Source of the DNA: Treponema sp.
Lineage (GTDB): Bacteria; Spirochaetota; Spirochaetia; Treponematales; Treponemataceae
Direction of reading: 5' to 3'
NCBI GenBank assembly: GCA_017963165.1
Contig: JAGCTZ010000128.1
Coordinates: forward strand, 1 to 51,840
DNA length: 51,840 bases
This document shows, one piece after another, positions 16,189 to 24,504 of the stretch. The translations under genes and the position numbers were made by a program. Numbering within the stretch: position 1 is the first letter of the stretch; every line of letters starts with the position of its first letter. The notes beneath the pieces were generated by a model. It searched no databases. It was not told the DNA's origin and saw only the letters and a program-made list of their open reading frames with translations.

Positions 16189-17927
16189 CAGAATCCTCCG
16201 CTGTATTTTTCAAGCATTGCCCTTGCATGCTCAAGTGACTGCTCTGTATCCGAATCTCCAGAAAGCATTCTTGCGATTTCTGCTACCCTTTCTTCTCCCT
16301 GTACAACGTGAACATTAGAAGAAGTAATTCCTCCCGCAACAGCTTTTTCTATCTTTATTTGATTATCGGCATAAACTGCGATACTGGCTAGGTGTGTAAT
16401 GCAAAAAATTTGACGATTTTTTGCAAGGTTTTTCATGTGCGAACCGACCGCTACTGCAACCTCGCCGCCTATTCCTGTATCAATTTCATCGAAAATCAAA
16501 GTTTCTACACTATCATTTTGAGCGAAAATTGTTTTTAAAGCAAGCATTACACGCGAAAGTTCACCACCAGAAGCAATTTTGGCAAGTGGCAGCAACGGAG
16601 TTCCAGGATTTGCACTTATAAGGAATTCAATATTGTCTTTTCCGTAAGGTCCACATTTCTGTGCAATATCACTTCCATCTTTTTCCTGAATGCTTACTCC
16701 AAAATGAGTTCCGTTCATTCCAAGCTTTGCAAGAATTGCATCTACATCATTTGATAATTGATCTGCACAAGCTTTTCGTTTTTTCGAAATTGAATCGGCG
16801 CGGACAAGAATATCCTTTTCAAGCTCTTTTATCTGAGCGGCAAGTTTTTCTTTAGCACCTGCACCTTCTGCATTTTCATCAATATATTTCTGGGCTTCGT
16901 TACAGTAATCAAAAACTTCCTGAATCGGAGCATTTACAGACGAAGCATATTTTTTCTTAAGGTTATATATAAGCGAAAGTCGTTCCTGTAATTCGGCAAG
17001 ACGGGCCGGATCAAAAATTAATTTACTCTGATAAGAACTGAATTCGGCAGCAATATCAGAAAGCTCGTAAAAAGCAGATTCAAGTCGTTCATCAAGTGAG
17101 CTTACTGATTTATCCATTTCTGCGATATGAGAAGAATTGCGTTTAGCTTTTTTAAGAAGATCTGTTACAGCACTTTCACTGCCGGAAAGAATTTTGCCTA
17201 TTTCATCTGTTTCTGAATAGATTTTTTCGAAAGACGAAAGTCGTGATTCTTCATCTTCAAGCAGGCTGTCTTCATCCTTTTTAAGCTTTGCTTCGCTTAT
17301 TTCCTTTACAGCAAAAGTACACATATCAAGCTTACGAAGGCGTTCACTTTCGGACATTGAATATTGTTCGAGCTGGCGTCGTAAAGCAACAAGCTGAGCA
17401 TATCGTTTTGTAAACTCCTCTACTTCCGGAACAATTCCGGCTCTGCTATCCAGAAATTTTCTGTGCTCAGGAACCTTCATCAAAGATTGATGTTCGTGCT
17501 GTCCGTGAATATCTACTAAAAATGCAGAAAAAGAAGCAAGGTCGCCGCGTGTTACAGGTGTATCATTTATCCAGGCACCAGATTTTCCTGAATCACGGAT
17601 AAAACGACGCAAAAGCACGCGATTATTTTCGATTTGAATTCCATGAAGCTCGAGCCATTCGGCAGCATTCGAAGGTTCATCATCTTCACTAAGTTCACGA
17701 ACCTTTTGACCCTGAGGTAATACAAACGTACCGCTTACAGATGCTTCATTTTTTCCAGTTCTGATTTGAGTTACTTCTGCTTTACCGCCAAGAAGAAAAG
17801 ACAATGCTCCAATAAGAATTGATTTTCCGGCACCAGTTTCACCACTTAAAACAGTAAAGCCTTTATCAAATTCCAGATAATCATTTTCTATAAGTGCAAA
17901 ATCTTTAATGTTTAATTCTTCAAGCAT
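16188..17927 (-). CDS. recN: DNA repair protein RecN
   Basis: 579 aa SMC-like ATPase used in double-strand break repair. Walker A GETGAGKS is at residues 29-36, a long coiled-coil middle follows, then the ABC signature region (ASGGELSRVMLALK) and Walker B LIFDEIDTGIGG near the C-terminus. The start is the ATG at 17927, overlapping the nadK stop by 8 bases, with AGAGGTGA 5 bases upstream. A GTG three codons earlier is less likely. nadK-recN coupling is common in bacteria. No LexA-type box is expected here because the gene is internal to an operon. Confidence 0.95.
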   Translation of the reverse strand: MLEELNIKDFALIENDYLEFDKGFTVLSGETGAGKSILIGALSFLLGGKAEVTQIRTGKNEASVSGTFVLPQGQKVRELSEDDEPSNAAEWLELHGIQIENNRVLLRRFIRDSGKSGAWINDTPVTRGDLASFSAFLVDIHGQHEHQSLMKVPEHRKFLDSRAGIVPEVEEFTKRYAQLVALRRQLEQYSMSESERLRKLDMCTFAVKEISEAKLKKDEDSLLEDEESRLSSFEKIYSETDEIGKILSGSESAVTDLLKKAKRNSSHIAEMDKSVSSLDERLESAFYELSDIAAEFSSYQSKLIFDPARLAELQERLSLIYNLKKKYASSVNAPIQEVFDYCNEAQKYIDENAEGAGAKEKLAAQIKELEKDILVRADSISKKRKACADQLSNDVDAILAKLGMNGTHFGVSIQEKDGSDIAQKCGPYGKDNIEFLISANPGTPLLPLAKIASGGELSRVMLALKTIFAQNDSVETLIFDEIDTGIGGEVAVAVGSHMKNLAKNRQIFCITHLASIAVYADNQIKIEKAVAGGITSSNVHVVQGEERVAEIARMLSGDSDTEQSLEHARAMLEKYSGGF

Positions 17928-18762
17928 AAGGCTCACCTCTCCAATTCAGTTTTGAACGAAGGGCGTTGAAAAACTTTTCATGTGTACAGCAGATAAGCTT
18001 GATTTTTTTATCTATTCGTTTTATTTCGATTCTGTCACCAGCCATAAGATTAACAGGTTCCTGTCCATCAACAATCATACAGATTTCTTTTGTTCTGCAT
18101 GGTTGAATATTTATGGAAAGAACACCTTGAGGTCGTAATACTATTGGTCTGCTTGAAAGTGAAAAAGAATTTATCGGGGTCATTACAATTGCATCAAGCA
18201 CAGGATCAACAATAGGTCCCCCTGCCGAAGCAGAATATGCAGTTGAACCTGTAGGGGTACAAATAATTACTCCGTCTGATTTTAGTTTGCACAAATGGTC
18301 ATTGTCAAAGAAGACATCCATTGCGACTGTTCGGGCTGTATGTTTTGCGCTTATTACAACATCGTTAAGTCCAAGCAATTCCGAAACAACAGAATCATTT
18401 CTATAAAGGGTTGCTTTTAGCATGCTTCGATATTGGAAAGGAGTCTTACCTTCTAAAAAAAGCTCAAGACATTGCTGCCATTCTGCTTGCTGGACAGAAG
18501 CCATAAATCCAAACTGACCAAGATTTACAGAAAAAACAGGAACATCGTATTCTACGCAATTGCGGGCTGCATAAAGAACTGTTCCATCGCCGCCAAGAGT
18601 TATAACAAATTCATAATCATTAAAAGGAGTATTATCGCAAAAACCGTCAAAGCTCAGGCAGTCGCATTCTATATTCTTTGATTTTAGAAATGCGGCTATC
18701 TGTTCCGAAAGTGCGAGAGATTCATTTTTACTAACATTTATGATTATCAGAACTTTTTTCAT
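17920..18762 (-). CDS. nadK: NAD kinase
   Basis: 280 aa. It phosphorylates NAD to NADP. The family motif GGDGT is at residues 57-61, followed by the NLGQFGFMA and TPTGSTAYSASAGGPIVDP motifs, all conserved. It has the usual bacterial length. It lies 12 bases after the DegT-like gene and overlaps recN, so it is part of the cheW-to-HD operon. Confidence 0.95.
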   Translation of the reverse strand: MKKVLIIINVSKNESLALSEQIAAFLKSKNIECDCLSFDGFCDNTPFNDYEFVITLGGDGTVLYAARNCVEYDVPVFSVNLGQFGFMASVQQAEWQQCLELFLEGKTPFQYRSMLKATLYRNDSVVSELLGLNDVVISAKHTARTVAMDVFFDNDHLCKLKSDGVIICTPTGSTAYSASAGGPIVDPVLDAIVMTPINSFSLSSRPIVLRPQGVLSINIQPCRTKEICMIVDGQEPVNLMAGDRIEIKRIDKKIKLICCTHEKFFNALRSKLNWRGEPYA

Positions 18763-18774
18763 AAAATCTTTTTT

Positions 18775-19830
18775 CTACGGCAATGTTCCCAGAACCTTTA
18801 CAATCTTCTCAGTCTGAACATGTGTAAGTCTAGGATACAGAGGAAAATGTGCAGTTCTTAATAAAAGTGATTTTGCGTGAATACAGCTTTCTGAAAGCTC
18901 ATCCTTAAGAGCAATTACAGAGCCGGCAAACGCAAGTTGAATTTCTATATCTTTTTTTGCTGTATAAGTTTTGACATCTTTAAACGAACTGCTAAGGATA
19001 AGAGGAAAAGAACACATTGTTGAACCACCTTCCATATCCCGGGCAAAGGTTTTGTGATGTCCAATCATACAGGAATGTTGATATGTACTGAATATTTTAC
19101 GTCTTGTTTCTTCATTTCTTGCAAATTCTTTAAGCTGAACCCAGGCAAGTGCACTATTTATATCAGGAAGAAGATCTGTAAGAGGAGCTTCGTCTGTGAA
19201 CTTTTTAAGAACAATCCATTCACGACGACCTGGAGCCATAAGTACAGCACCACCACCAGCAGTAATTACATCCTTTTCTTCCAGACCAAGAATTGTATAA
19301 AGTCCAAAAAGTCCTGCTTTTTTACGTTCGTCTGTGATGTTTCCATCTGCATCCTTTACAGGAATAGAAGCGCCAGCACTTTGAGAAACATCCTCGATAA
19401 CAGGAATACCAAGTTCAAGGATGGAATCAAAATCCGGCAGGATTCCTTCTGTTTCATGAAGAATAAGAAGTCGTCCACCCTTTTGCATACCTTCCTGAAT
19501 TTTTGCAGCACTTACAAGACCATCCGATTCTTCTACATCAAGAACCAGAGGCTCATAGCCTAAAGACTCTACAACCTGATACTGCCAGGCCGGAGCAAGT
19601 GCGGAAATCATAATTTTTGACTGTTTTTCCAAATCAAGACAAAGAAGAATGTATTTAAGTGCAATTGCAGGACTTCGTAAAGCCACTGCACCGTCGCATT
19701 TAAAGAATTCCTTAACCTGCTGGATAAGTCTTGCATTTAACTCGCCGGGTCCAATTTTTTCATCGACCATGCAGGTTAAAACTGCATCCATTTCTTTTCT
19801 ACGAATTGTTGAACTGTATGTTTGTATCAT
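18775..19830 (-). CDS. DegT/DnrJ/EryC1/StrS-family PLP protein
   Basis: 351 aa, fold-type I PLP family acting on nucleotide-sugar ketones in surface glycan synthesis. Recognisable parts are EDVSQSAGASI (the PLP-contacting Asp/Gln region) and the lysine segment LEEKDVITAGGGAV, which aligns without a gap with the KNITxxEGG pattern and so keeps the Schiff-base lysine, although the usual Glu is Gly. No sugar biosynthesis genes are nearby. It overlaps the cheW stop (TAATG), so it is translationally coupled to a chemotaxis protein. T. pallidum, as I recall, has the same cheW-spsC-like pair. Confidence 0.75.
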   Translation of the reverse strand: MIQTYSSTIRRKEMDAVLTCMVDEKIGPGELNARLIQQVKEFFKCDGAVALRSPAIALKYILLCLDLEKQSKIMISALAPAWQYQVVESLGYEPLVLDVEESDGLVSAAKIQEGMQKGGRLLILHETEGILPDFDSILELGIPVIEDVSQSAGASIPVKDADGNITDERKKAGLFGLYTILGLEEKDVITAGGGAVLMAPGRREWIVLKKFTDEAPLTDLLPDINSALAWVQLKEFARNEETRRKIFSTYQHSCMIGHHKTFARDMEGGSTMCSFPLILSSSFKDVKTYTAKKDIEIQLAFAGSVIALKDELSESCIHAKSLLLRTAHFPLYPRLTHVQTEKIVKVLGTLP

Positions 19831-20303
19831 TAATTTAATTCAATAATTTTCTGCAATTCTTTTGCATCGAACAACTTCCGAATATTGAGCATGATAAGAT
19901 AACCGCTTTCTTCGCGGATTACGCCCTCGATATATTCAGAACCAATACCTGTGAGCATCTGTGGAGGCTCTTTTACGTCTTCAGCTTTTACAACGACAAC
20001 TCTTGCTACCTTGTCAATAATAATACCAATTTTATTGTTATCTATATTGAGAATTATAAAGCCACCCTCGAAATCAGTTTCTTCCTTTTCAAGAGCCTGG
20101 ATTCTAAAGCGTTTGTGCAAATCAATAATCGGAATAATTTCACCTCGAAGATTGATAATTCCTTCTACATAATAAGGAGCATTCGGAATAACACGAACAT
20201 TCTGTAAACGAACAATTTCCTTTACATCCATGATGTTTACACCGTATAACTCATCACCAAGTTGAAATGTTACCAACTGGAACTGTGTATCTTCTGCAGC
20301 CAT
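19830..20303 (-). CDS. cheW: Chemotaxis coupling protein CheW
   Basis: 157 aa with the CheW SH3-like double barrel: FQLGDELYGVNIMDVKEIVRL, then the INLRGEIIPIIDL core that links receptors to CheA, and a C-terminal MLNIRKLF. It starts with ATG after GGGGG, downstream of a strong promoter. No cheA or receptors are in the window, so this is a stand-alone cheW. It heads an operon running through degT-like, nadK, recN and beyond. Confidence 0.95.
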   Translation of the reverse strand: MAAEDTQFQLVTFQLGDELYGVNIMDVKEIVRLQNVRVIPNAPYYVEGIINLRGEIIPIIDLHKRFRIQALEKEETDFEGGFIILNIDNNKIGIIIDKVARVVVVKAEDVKEPPQMLTGIGSEYIEGVIREESGYLIMLNIRKLFDAKELQKIIELN

Positions 20304-20334
20304 ATTTCCCCCAAAAATAATACTCTATCTATAC

Positions 20335-20363
20335 ATAATACCCCCAAAAGCTTAAATTTGCAA
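20335..20363 (-). promoter_or_regulatory. Promoter of the cheW operon
   Basis: Minus strand TTGCAA, 17-base spacer, TATTAT, with a leader of about 25 bases and a GGGGG Shine-Dalgarno before ATG 20303. A poly-G run borders the -10. Confidence 0.75.
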
Positions 20364-20409
20364 CAAGAAATGCAGATGACAAACATATTAGAGATTAAAA
20401 CTTATAAGG

Positions 20410-20443
20410 AAAAATGATGACTACTCCCGTGGTCATCATTTTT
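20410..20443. terminator. Bidirectional rho-independent terminator after comF
   Basis: A 15-bp stem (20410-20424 with 20429-20443, one wobble) around TCCC, starting with an A-run and ending in a T-run on both strands. It separates comF from the cheW operon. The rest of the 183-base gap is the cheW promoter. Confidence 0.9.
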
Positions 20444-20486
20444 CAAATGCCTTTAAAATATACGTATGTCATCGCAGTTCTTTCCA

Positions 20487-21251
20487 TCAATCAACCGTGA
20501 ACAACGTCACCGCGAATATGGAAGGGATGCCGGCGGATTTTAGGACTTTGGCGCAGCTTTCCAGGGTGGAGCCGGTGGTGCAGACGTCATCCAGAAGGCA
20601 TACACAGTCCGGGAGCTTGTTACGATACGGTTTTAGTTCTTTCTTTATTCTTGATGGAGATGCAAGATGATACGCTTTGCCTATCTGCTCAAGGCGCCCT
20701 TCTCTGCCTAGTTTTTTCTGCTCTAGCGTGGTGCTGCGTTCCATAAGCCTTAGAATCTTAAAACCGTAAATGTAATCAAGCAGATTGCATAATTCGTCAA
20801 TCTGATCCCAACCTTTTTCCTGAATTTTACCTTTTCTAGGTGGAACAGGAATAATAAACTCAACTCCGATTTGTTTAAGAACATGATTAAGTATCCTGGC
20901 AAACATAATAGATAAAGACCTTATTTCCTGCGATTTCCACATGAACATAAGCTCTTTGTTCCATATTCTATAAGAATACAGAGGCAGAACCTTGTCCAAG
21001 CTCTGAATAACAGGCTTTTCCCGACACTGAAAGCATGTATCTTTAGTCGAAAGCAATTCTTTTCCACAGATTCTGCAGCGCTTAACTTCAAGAGGAGGAT
21101 CTAGCCTTGAAGCACGACACTTTGAACAGACAGGATAAACAATAGTTCTTGATCCGCAGATAAGACAGTTTTCCCCACCCGAAATACAGCTGAACACAAA
21201 TCGAATAAGAATCTTTATACCAAGTTTAATAAGATACAAAATCTTTTTCAT
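20487..21251 (-). CDS. ComF-family phosphoribosyltransferase-like protein
   Basis: 254 aa. The N-terminal part has two CxxC zinc-ribbon pairs (CLICG...CSKC and CRICG...CFQC). The C-terminal phosphoribosyltransferase domain has the PRPP loop LLDDVCTTGSTL. ComF/GntX-type proteins are linked to DNA uptake or handling in some bacteria, with the biochemical role unclear. It follows mutS after an 80-base AT-rich gap, without clear regulatory signals, and is followed by a strong terminator. Its Shine-Dalgarno is weak. Confidence 0.88.
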   Translation of the reverse strand: MKKILYLIKLGIKILIRFVFSCISGGENCLICGSRTIVYPVCSKCRASRLDPPLEVKRCRICGKELLSTKDTCFQCREKPVIQSLDKVLPLYSYRIWNKELMFMWKSQEIRSLSIMFARILNHVLKQIGVEFIIPVPPRKGKIQEKGWDQIDELCNLLDYIYGFKILRLMERSTTLEQKKLGREGRLEQIGKAYHLASPSRIKKELKPYRNKLPDCVCLLDDVCTTGSTLESCAKVLKSAGIPSIFAVTLFTVD

Positions 21252-21331
21252 ATAATAGTTAACAAAAAATTTTGTAAAAAAAGGAAGTAAAAACGAGGAT
21301 TTTTAAGATTTTTTTGAAATATTTTTAAGTT

Positions 21332-23935
21332 TTATTGACCTGAAAGGTCTTTTTTCCATTTTGCGATGATTTTTAATGCATCCATAGGAGTCATATTATC
21401 TGTATCGCACGAAAGGATTTCGGAAATAATGATTTCTTCATCACTGAATAAGCCTGGAGTAATTGTTGCAGCGGCAGGACTTGGAGAAGGAATATCTTCC
21501 GAAAGAACAGGTTTATCGGCAGCAAGCGCCTGAATATGTGCAAGAATTACATTAGCCCTGTCAATTACAGATTGAGGGATTCCGGCAAGCTTTGCTACAT
21601 GAATACCATAAGAATTTTCTGTAACGCCTTCTACAACCTTGCGCATAAATACAACAGTTCCGTTCTGTTCATTAATCTGAAGACATAATTTCTTAAGCGA
21701 AGGATGCTCCATTCTTGTAAGCTCATGATAATGTGTTGCAAAAAGCGTCTTACACTTAACATTATCAAGCAGATATTCAGAAACAGCACGGGCAATTGCA
21801 AGACCGTCTTCTGTAGAAGTTCCGCGCCCTACTTCATCCATAATTACCAAAGAACGGCGGGTTGCAGCACGCAGAATATTTGCAGTTTCCATCATCTCTA
21901 CAAGGAAGGTGGATTCACCTTTTGCAAGATTATCGCTTGCTCCAACACGACAGAAAATTCTGTCTACAATACCAAGCTTTGCTTTTACAGCAGGAACATA
22001 TGAACCTGTCTGAGCAAGCAGCGCTATAAGTGCATTCTGCCTTAAATAAGTACTTTTACCAGCCATGTTAGGACCAGTAATAAGATTAAACGCAGGAATA
22101 CCGTCATTCTGTTCTGCACTAATTTTTGTATCATTAGGAACAAATTCTCCACCAGGAAGATGTGCTTCTACAACAGGATGACGTCCATCTGTAATTTCAA
22201 AAACTGTAGATTGAACTATTTCCGGACGAACCCATCTGTTATGAATTGCAGCATACGCAAGCGAAGCTGTTACATCTGTTACAGCAATTTCATCTGCAAT
22301 CTGAAGCAGATATTGAATATGCTGTTTGAGATTTTCTCTAAGTTCCAGATAAAGATCACGTTCCAGCTCAAGAATTTTTGTTGACGATTCATTAAGCTGC
22401 ATTTCGAGTGACTGCAGTTTTTCGGTAGTATATCTGTCGCCGTTTACAAGTGCACGTCGCATTATAAAATGAGCTGGAACAGACGAAAGCTTTCCTTTTG
22501 AAACTTCTATAAAATATCCGCCGGCATTTGTATATTTAATTCTTAATGTTGAAATACCTGTTTTTTCGCGTTCTTCGGCTTCGTATTCTTCAAGAACCTT
22601 GTTAAAGTTATCGTGAATCTGACGCCATTTATCAAGTTCTTCTGACCAGCCCGGACGGATTATTCCGCCTTCTGTTATAGAAGTTGCTGGATCATCAAGA
22701 AGAGCATTTGCAATAAGACCTATTATATGCTCTGAGGTTTGTGATTCGATAAAAGAAAAATCGTAATCAGTAAGATAATTTTTTATATTTACCCAGGAAG
22801 CAAGACTTATTCTTAAAGCCTGCAAATCCTTTGGATGAGCACGATCCATTGCAATTCGACCTGCAAGACGTTCTACATCCAGAATAGCGGACAAATCATT
22901 CTGCAGTTTTGAAAGCAAATCCTTATTACCATAAAGAGCTGTGATTCTATCCTGACGTGTGTAAATTGCATTATAATCTGTAAGCGGAAATAAAAGCCAG
23001 TTTCTTAAAAGACGGCTTCCCATTGCAGTTTTTGTAAAATTAACACATTCAAGCAGAGAATAGGAAGCTGTACCGTCGCGCATATTTTCTGTTATTTCAA
23101 GATTACGACGCGAAGAATCATCCATTATAAGGAAATCGTTGTCTGAATATTTTGTAAGTTCCGTGATGTGCGGAATCTTTGTATTTGTTGTTTTATCAAG
23201 ATAATCAAGCAGAAAGCCTGCTGGTGCAATTTCTGCATCATTTTCTTCGAGCCCGAAAGATTTTAGCGATACTGTATTAAACTGACGCAAAAGCCTTTTA
23301 TAAGAAAGCTCAATATTAAAATCCCAGTCTGGATAATACGAAACAGAAATTTCTGTATGAGCAGAAAGGACACTTTGAATATCAGTATTATTTTTAAGGG
23401 AAACAGGCAGAAGTATTTCGCGCGGTGAACAACGGTTTAATTCCTTTGCGAAATTGTCGCCCATTCTTGAGCCAGGCCATGATGTAGCCTTAAACGAAGC
23501 TGTTGTAACATCTATAAAAGCAAAGCCTGCAGTTCCTTTTACAACACAAAGAGCAGCAAGATAGTTTGCCCTGCTTCCTTCAAGATATTCGGCTTCTACT
23601 GCAGTTCCTGGTGTAATTATTTCTACAACCTTACGCTCTGTAATACCTTTGCCAGCCTTTGGAATTTCGCCGACCTGTTCGCAGATAACAATTTTTTTTC
23701 CAAGACGTAAAAGACGGGCAATATAAATCTTTGCAGCATGATAAGGAATACCGCACATTTTTTGACTTGCTCTGTGCGTAAGTGTCAAATTTAAAAGACG
23801 TGAAACTTCTACGGCATCTTCATCAAACATCTCGTAGAAGTCTCCAAGTCTGAAAAATAAAACTTCGTCTTTATATTGCTTCTTAACCGAAAGATACTGA
23901 AGCATCATCGGTGTAAGGTTTTCGCTTTCGTCCAT
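21332..23935 (-). CDS. mutS: DNA mismatch repair protein MutS
   Basis: 867 aa. It recognises mismatches and signals repair through ATP. The mismatch-binding FYEMF motif is near the N-terminus, Walker A is GPNMAGKS, Walker B is VIMDEVGRGTST, and the TLFATHYHEL motif is intact. The length fits MutS1. The start is the ATG at 23935; a TTG one codon upstream is possible. It follows skp after 15 bases, so it probably shares the outer-membrane assembly operon. T. pallidum, from memory, has the same order (TamB-like, BamA, Skp, MutS). mutL is not in the window. Confidence 0.97.
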   Translation of the reverse strand: MDESENLTPMMLQYLSVKKQYKDEVLFFRLGDFYEMFDEDAVEVSRLLNLTLTHRASQKMCGIPYHAAKIYIARLLRLGKKIVICEQVGEIPKAGKGITERKVVEIITPGTAVEAEYLEGSRANYLAALCVVKGTAGFAFIDVTTASFKATSWPGSRMGDNFAKELNRCSPREILLPVSLKNNTDIQSVLSAHTEISVSYYPDWDFNIELSYKRLLRQFNTVSLKSFGLEENDAEIAPAGFLLDYLDKTTNTKIPHITELTKYSDNDFLIMDDSSRRNLEITENMRDGTASYSLLECVNFTKTAMGSRLLRNWLLFPLTDYNAIYTRQDRITALYGNKDLLSKLQNDLSAILDVERLAGRIAMDRAHPKDLQALRISLASWVNIKNYLTDYDFSFIESQTSEHIIGLIANALLDDPATSITEGGIIRPGWSEELDKWRQIHDNFNKVLEEYEAEEREKTGISTLRIKYTNAGGYFIEVSKGKLSSVPAHFIMRRALVNGDRYTTEKLQSLEMQLNESSTKILELERDLYLELRENLKQHIQYLLQIADEIAVTDVTASLAYAAIHNRWVRPEIVQSTVFEITDGRHPVVEAHLPGGEFVPNDTKISAEQNDGIPAFNLITGPNMAGKSTYLRQNALIALLAQTGSYVPAVKAKLGIVDRIFCRVGASDNLAKGESTFLVEMMETANILRAATRRSLVIMDEVGRGTSTEDGLAIARAVSEYLLDNVKCKTLFATHYHELTRMEHPSLKKLCLQINEQNGTVVFMRKVVEGVTENSYGIHVAKLAGIPQSVIDRANVILAHIQALAADKPVLSEDIPSPSPAAATITPGLFSDEEIIISEILSCDTDNMTPMDALKIIAKWKKDLSGQ

Positions 23936-23950
23936 CAAATCAAAAACCTG

Positions 23951-24478
23951 CTACAATCCCAGCTTTTGAATAACCTGGTCTGTAATATCAACAGAGTTGC
24001 TGTACCACAAAATTGAATTGGAAGCCTGAAGACTTAAAATCATACTGTAACCACCGCTTTCGGCAATCTGACCAAGTGTGGTATAGAGCTTCTTATAAAA
24101 TTCATCAGAGGTTTCAAGCGATTTAAGCATTGATTCAAGTTCAACGTTTTTTGCATTTGTATATTCAGTAAGATAATCAGTTTTCTTTGTAATTTCTGCC
24201 TCTACACGAAGTGCCTGTGAATCATTACCATTTTTTTCATACTCAAGCTTTTTCTGTTGAAGAGTTTTAAGTTCTTCTGTTCTTTTATCAATTTCTTCCT
24301 GAAATTCTGCCTTCTTTTTTTCGTAATTACGAACAGGAGCCGAATTTCTAAAGTATGCACTGTAAACCTTTGAAGTATCTACAACACCAAATTTTGTAAT
24401 CTGCTGTGCAGTTGCAGCAACAGTTGAAAGAACAAAAATACAAGAAAATGCGATTAAAAACTTATTAATTCTTTTCAT
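23951..24478 (-). CDS. skp: Periplasmic chaperone Skp/OmpH
   Basis: 175 aa: signal peptide (about 1-24, cleavage near TAAT-AQQ), a short beta strand (KFGVVDTSKVYSAY) and a long helical hairpin rich in Lys and Glu, the jellyfish tentacles of Skp. It escorts unfolded outer-membrane proteins to BamA. It lies 26 bases downstream of bamA, as in many diderms. Confidence 0.9.
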   Translation of the reverse strand: MKRINKFLIAFSCIFVLSTVAATAQQITKFGVVDTSKVYSAYFRNSAPVRNYEKKKAEFQEEIDKRTEELKTLQQKKLEYEKNGNDSQALRVEAEITKKTDYLTEYTNAKNVELESMLKSLETSDEFYKKLYTTLGQIAESGGYSMILSLQASNSILWYSNSVDITDQVIQKLGL

Positions 24479-24504
24479 TTTAATCCCCTGATTATTATAC
24501 TATT

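Noticed and set aside
19054..19563. Plus-strand open frame of 169 codons inside the DegT-like gene
   Set aside because: It is a reverse-strand shadow with Phe/Cys/Ser-rich composition and no start signals.
18775..19830. Loss of the PLP-binding lysine in the DegT-like protein
   Set aside because: At first the lysine seemed shifted by one residue, but ungapped alignment of EKDVITAGGG with the family pattern K-x5-E/G-G-G places the lysine correctly.
21240..21330. AT-rich palindrome ACAAAA-AA-TTTTGT upstream of comF as an operator
   Set aside because: It is pure A/T with short arms in a very AT-rich gap and has no matching promoter geometry, so chance is the better explanation.
21337..21355. 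Plus-strand terminator-like hairpin GACCT-GAA-AGGTC followed by T6 at the mutS 3' end
   Set aside because: No plus-strand gene is transcribed towards it, and on the minus strand no T-run follows. The stem is only 5 bp.
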